Shown one piece after another: positions 45,129 to 48,278 of a stretch of 48,278 nucleotides of DNA (positions within the stretch are counted from its first letter, which is position 1; each line of letters starts with the position of its first letter). This DNA is from an uncultured Flavobacteriaceae bacterium (GTDB taxonomy: Bacteria; Bacteroidota; Bacteroidia; Flavobacteriales; Flavobacteriaceae). The DNA is taken from NCBI GenBank assembly GCA_943788095.1, contig CALSOZ010000018.1, positions 1-48,278 of the forward strand, given 5' to 3'. Made by a program: the position numbers and the translations under genes. The notes beneath the pieces were generated by a model. It saw only the letters and a list, made by a program, of their open reading frames with translations, searched no databases and was not told where the DNA came from.

Positions 45129-46775
45129 TTATTTTAGTTGATTAGAGTTTACATAATAATCACGATCTAACACTATTTGATTTGATTTGATAGTCATTTT
45201 TTGCCATTCCTCAGTAGGGTATAACCATTTTTTTTCTTGATCAATCTCGATTTCAATAGGCATTTTAAAATTCTCTACGACATTAATCCAACGGTAGCTC
45301 AATTCATTATTTTCTATCGAATACTCCAGACTTGGAATGCGTATATCACGAAGGTATTGATTGAAAAAAGCGGTTAAATCTAATCCAGATTCATTACTTA
45401 TATAGGTTTCAATATCTTTAGTGGAGACTGTTTGATGGTAGAATGTTTTATTTAACCCTCTTAAAATTTGGCGCCATTGCTCATCCCCATTTACAAGTTG
45501 ACGTAAGGTATGAATCATGTTTGCTCCTTTAGGGTACATGTCGGAAGATCCTTCAGCGTTAACATTATAAGTGCCAATAATTGGTATTTTATTTCTGATC
45601 CTTGCTCGCGTACCAATCACATAATCAGCCCCAGCTTCAGTTCCATAATAATATTCTACAAAAATATTTTCTGAGTAAGTTGTGAAACTTTCGTGAATCC
45701 ACATATCGGCGATATCTTTATAGGTAATATTATTTGCAAACCATTCATGACCAGATTCATGGATAATGATATAATCAAACTTTAATCCCCAACCTGTTCC
45801 TGATAGATCGCGTCCTAAATAGCCTTTTTTGTACTGATTTCCATAGGTCACTGAGCTTTGATGTTCCATTCCTAAATAAGGCACTTCGACCAATTTGAAA
45901 CTATCTTCATAAAAAGGGTAGGGGCCAAACCAATGCTCAAAGGCTTTCATTAATTTGGGAGCATCTTTAAATTGTTCTTTGGCCTTTTCTAAATTATCTC
46001 TTAACACATAATAATCCATATCCAACGCTCCTTTTTCGCCTTCATAGACTTCTGAGAAATTCACATAATCGCCAATATTGATATTTACGCCGTAATTATT
46101 AATGGGGTTCGACACATACCAATGGTAGGTGGTGGTGTCATCTTCCTTTTCTTCTACAGATACGAGTCTTCCATTTGAAATGTTCATTAAGTGTTTGGGA
46201 ACATTGATACTCATTTTCATGCTATCAACTTCGTCATACATATGGTCTTTGTTAGGCCACCAAACACTGGCTCCCAAGCCTTGACAAGAAGATGCTATAA
46301 AGTCATTTCCATTTTTATCTTTTTCCCATGATATTCCACCATCCCAAGGCGCTCTAATGGCCTCACGAGGATTTCCTTCGTAAAACACCTCTAAACTGTT
46401 CACTTCGCCGATTGTTTGCTCTTGAGTCAGTTGAATAAAATGTGCGTTTCCATCGTGCTCAATTAATAATTCTTCCCCATTTTGAGTGGCTTTTGTTAAG
46501 ATAAGTGGCGATTGCAAATCAATTTGAAGTCTGTTATTCCTATCTAAAACCGTGTACTGAACGGTGTTTTTACCTTTGATGGTCTTTGTTTCTGGATCCA
46601 CCGAAATATCTAAATGATAATAATTTAAATCCCACCAAGCACGTTCGGGCGTGATGCTTCCTCTTAAAGTATCTTGATATGTGAAGTTATGAGAGTCTCC
46701 ATGGTCGAGTTGCGCTTGCGCCGTGATACTTCCTAAAATAACACAGATAGAACAGAATAATTTAATTTTCATCAT
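45129..46775 (-). CDS. M1 family metallopeptidase (secreted)
   Basis: A 548-residue zinc aminopeptidase-like protein. The signal peptide is MMKIKLFCSICVILGSITAQ, so it acts in the periplasm or outside. The M1 N-terminal beta domain (about 45-235) is followed by the catalytic domain with GMEHQ (302-306, in place of GAMEN). The zinc site is HESGH (339-343) with the third ligand Glu362 in WIHESFTTYSE. The C-terminal ERAP-type domain is absent and the protein ends after a short beta part. It has no T9SS sorting domain. Intact; transcribed on its own between yqgE and the acyl-CoA dehydrogenase terminator. Confidence 0.94.
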   Translation of the reverse strand: MMKIKLFCSICVILGSITAQAQLDHGDSHNFTYQDTLRGSITPERAWWDLNYYHLDISVDPETKTIKGKNTVQYTVLDRNNRLQIDLQSPLILTKATQNGEELLIEHDGNAHFIQLTQEQTIGEVNSLEVFYEGNPREAIRAPWDGGISWEKDKNGNDFIASSCQGLGASVWWPNKDHMYDEVDSMKMSINVPKHLMNISNGRLVSVEEKEDDTTTYHWYVSNPINNYGVNINIGDYVNFSEVYEGEKGALDMDYYVLRDNLEKAKEQFKDAPKLMKAFEHWFGPYPFYEDSFKLVEVPYLGMEHQSSVTYGNQYKKGYLGRDLSGTGWGLKFDYIIIHESGHEWFANNITYKDIADMWIHESFTTYSENIFVEYYYGTEAGADYVIGTRARIRNKIPIIGTYNVNAEGSSDMYPKGANMIHTLRQLVNGDEQWRQILRGLNKTFYHQTVSTKDIETYISNESGLDLTAFFNQYLRDIRIPSLEYSIENNELSYRWINVVENFKMPIEIEIDQEKKWLYPTEEWQKMTIKSNQIVLDRDYYVNSNQLK

Positions 46776-46839
46776 AATATTGATTTGTATTTTTTATAAA
46801 GTTACTGATTTTTATAATTGATTTACAAATTCATGAAAC

Positions 46840-46870
46840 AAAAAAAAAACGCCACAATTTATTGTGACGC
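46840..46870 (-). terminator. Intrinsic terminator of the acyl-CoA dehydrogenase gene
   Basis: On the minus strand GCGTCACAA and TTGTGGCGT pair (one G-T) around TAAA, followed by a run of ten T; 28 bases after the stop. Confidence 0.82.
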
Positions 46871-46897
46871 TTTTCAAATTGAGTTTTAGCGGTTGTT

Positions 46898-48278
46898 TTA
46901 AAAACAATAGCTATTTTCTTCTTTCACTTTTTCAGCGATTTCAATCCGCAAATCAACAATATCTGGGTAGTTCGCATATTTTGTAAAACGTTTAAGACCC
47001 ATTAGCATCATTCGTTGTTCATCACCTTCAGCAAATGAAATAATACTTTCTTTTCCTTTTTCTTCCACAATATCGACAGCATGGTATAAATATAATTTAG
47101 CCATTGCTATTTGAGCTGATTGTTCTTTTTCACTCGTGCGCTTCACATTTTTTTCAGTTCTTAAGATGGCCGATTCTGCCATGTAAATTTCGATTAAAAT
47201 ATCTGCAGCAGCAATTAATAACTGTTGATGGTCTTCTAACTGAGGCCCATATTTTTGAACGGCACCTCCAGCAACCATTAAGAATGTTTTTTTCAACTTA
47301 TTGATCATTTCTTTTTCTTCTGAAAATAATTCAGAGAAATCTGGCGTTTCAAATGAAGGAATTCCCATGAGCTCTTCTTGAACTTTGGATGCAGGCCCCA
47401 ATAAATCAAGATGGCCTTTCATTGCTTTTTTAACCAACATTCCAACGGCAAGCATCCTGTTTATTTCGTTAGTACCTTCGTAAATACGCGTAATTCGAGC
47501 ATCTCTCCATGCAGACTCCATAGCTGTTTCTTCTGAGAAGCCCATACCACCAAAAATTTGGATTCCTTCATCTGCTGCGTTTTGCACATCTTCAGAAACA
47601 GCCACTTTTAAGATCGAACATTCAATAGCATATTCTTCAACCCCTTTTAGTTCAGCTTCTTGATGTGAGTTTCCAGCAGCTTCTCGCAGTGCAATTCGAT
47701 CTTCAATGTTTTTTGCAGCTCTATAGGTTGCCGATTCTCCAGCATATGCACTCGCAGCCATTTCAGCTAATTTGGTTTTAATCGCTCCAAAATCAGCAAT
47801 AGGCGTTTTAAATTGTTTACGCTCATTGGCATAGGTCACAGCCGTTGTTAAAATTCGTCTTTGTGAATCTAAACAAGCCGCTGCCAATTTGATGCGCCCC
47901 ACATTAAGTGCGTTCATCGCGATTTTAAACCCTTCTCCACGACCCGCTAACATGTTTTCAACAGGTACAACACAATCGTTAAAGAATACTTGACGTGTAG
48001 AAGACGCCCGAATTCCTAATTTGTGTTCTTCTTCGCCTAACGTAATTCCGTTTGGGTGTTCACTATCATATTCAACAATAAAACCTGTAATGTTTTTATC
48101 ATTTTCAATGCGAGCAAATACAATCATCACACTACAAAAACCTGCATTTGAAATCCACATTTTTTGACCATTGATTTTATAGGACTTTCCATCATCAGAT
48201 AATTCGGCGGTTGTTTTTCCCGAATTCGCATCAGATCCTGCGCCAGGCTCGGTGAGGCAATAGGCTCCAAACCATTCA
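46898..48278 (-). CDS. Acyl-CoA dehydrogenase family protein (5' end outside the window)
   Basis: An FAD-dependent acyl-CoA dehydrogenase of fatty-acid or branched-chain acyl-CoA degradation; the frame is open to the right edge. Visible from that edge: WFGAYCLTEPGAGSDANSGK (flavin/substrate loop), KINGQKMWISNAGF, RQVFFNDCVVPVENML, QRRILTTAVTYANERKQF and GGMGFSEETAMESAWRDARI. ITRIYEGTNEINRML follows, whose YEGTNE holds the usual catalytic-base region. An extra C-terminal helical domain of about 170 residues follows, as in the long (about 600-residue) Bacteroidota form. The N-terminal part is missing. Confidence 0.94.
   Translation of the reverse strand, partial: EWFGAYCLTEPGAGSDANSGKTTAELSDDGKSYKINGQKMWISNAGFCSVMIVFARIENDKNITGFIVEYDSEHPNGITLGEEEHKLGIRASSTRQVFFNDCVVPVENMLAGRGEGFKIAMNALNVGRIKLAAACLDSQRRILTTAVTYANERKQFKTPIADFGAIKTKLAEMAASAYAGESATYRAAKNIEDRIALREAAGNSHQEAELKGVEEYAIECSILKVAVSEDVQNAADEGIQIFGGMGFSEETAMESAWRDARITRIYEGTNEINRMLAVGMLVKKAMKGHLDLLGPASKVQEELMGIPSFETPDFSELFSEEKEMINKLKKTFLMVAGGAVQKYGPQLEDHQQLLIAAADILIEIYMAESAILRTEKNVKRTSEKEQSAQIAMAKLYLYHAVDIVEEKGKESIISFAEGDEQRMMLMGLKRFTKYANYPDIVDLRIEIAEKVKEENSYCF

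Overview
The window is a stretch of AT-rich chromosome from a member of the Flavobacteriaceae (Bacteroidota). This rests on several lineage-typical signs: a 1117-residue SecA without the C-terminal zinc domain, a PorV2-type protein of the type IX secretion (T9SS) group, families largely confined to this phylum (DUF5606, DUF6495, DUF6428), A-rich leaders with no evident Shine-Dalgarno sequences, and many copies of the Bacteroidota -7 promoter element TAnnTTTG just upstream of genes. No genus is assigned. There is no rRNA, CRISPR array, prophage or clear insertion sequence; one tRNA-Met(CAT) is present.

Layout. 0-7.2 kb: dapD, then ruvX-def-DUF5606, a MATE exporter, a small acidic protein and a PAP2 phosphatase; meaB, an M23 peptidase and a DUF6428 protein follow. 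7.7-16.9 kb (mostly minus strand): secA, a DUF2795 protein, a frameshifted cobalamin adenosyltransferase, a decayed SAM-methyltransferase remnant, an ABC-F ATPase, and a DUF4105/PorV2 pair. 17-21.6 kb: pssA-DUF808, then on the minus strand kdsD, tatC, an AhpD-like protein and lptB. 21.7-26.7 kb (plus): recQ, a cyclophilin-FKBP fusion, pyrG. 26.8-45 kb: yidC, two tandem XRE regulators, GlsB, a carboxypeptidase-like-domain protein, a DEAD-box helicase, rdgB, rlmH, nadC, a YihY/BrkB protein, priA, a LytTR response regulator, rpsF-rpsR-rplI, DUF6495, hisS, tRNA-Met, a START-like protein, a class IV aminotransferase and yqgE. 45-48.3 kb: an M1 metallopeptidase and an acyl-CoA dehydrogenase running off the window edge.

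In 26.8-45 kb most genes are broken by small indels, many of them in homopolymer runs. The victims include genes that should be indispensable (yidC, rpsF, rpsR, rplI, priA). When the neighbouring frames are joined, full-length recognisable proteins result. I therefore read most of these breaks as consensus or assembly errors rather than biological decay, and give each gene its reconstructed span. The few intact genes there (hisS, DUF6495, GlsB, both XRE genes, the helicase core) can be trusted. The pduO frameshift and the methyltransferase remnant at 11.6-12.8 kb lie outside that zone; the second appears to be genuine decay, because it also lacks an internal segment.

Functional themes: envelope biogenesis and export (SecA, TatC, YidC, LptB, KdsD, PssA, PorV2); B12-dependent metabolism (MeaB and the adenosyltransferase); translation (Def, RlmH, HisS, S6/S18/L9); DNA repair (RuvX, RecQ, PriA). 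The most interesting non-coding signal is the roughly 105-nt leader of the DEAD-box helicase gene. It folds into two clear hairpin units and encodes a 15-residue peptide, MELGLGMFDTLLSNT.
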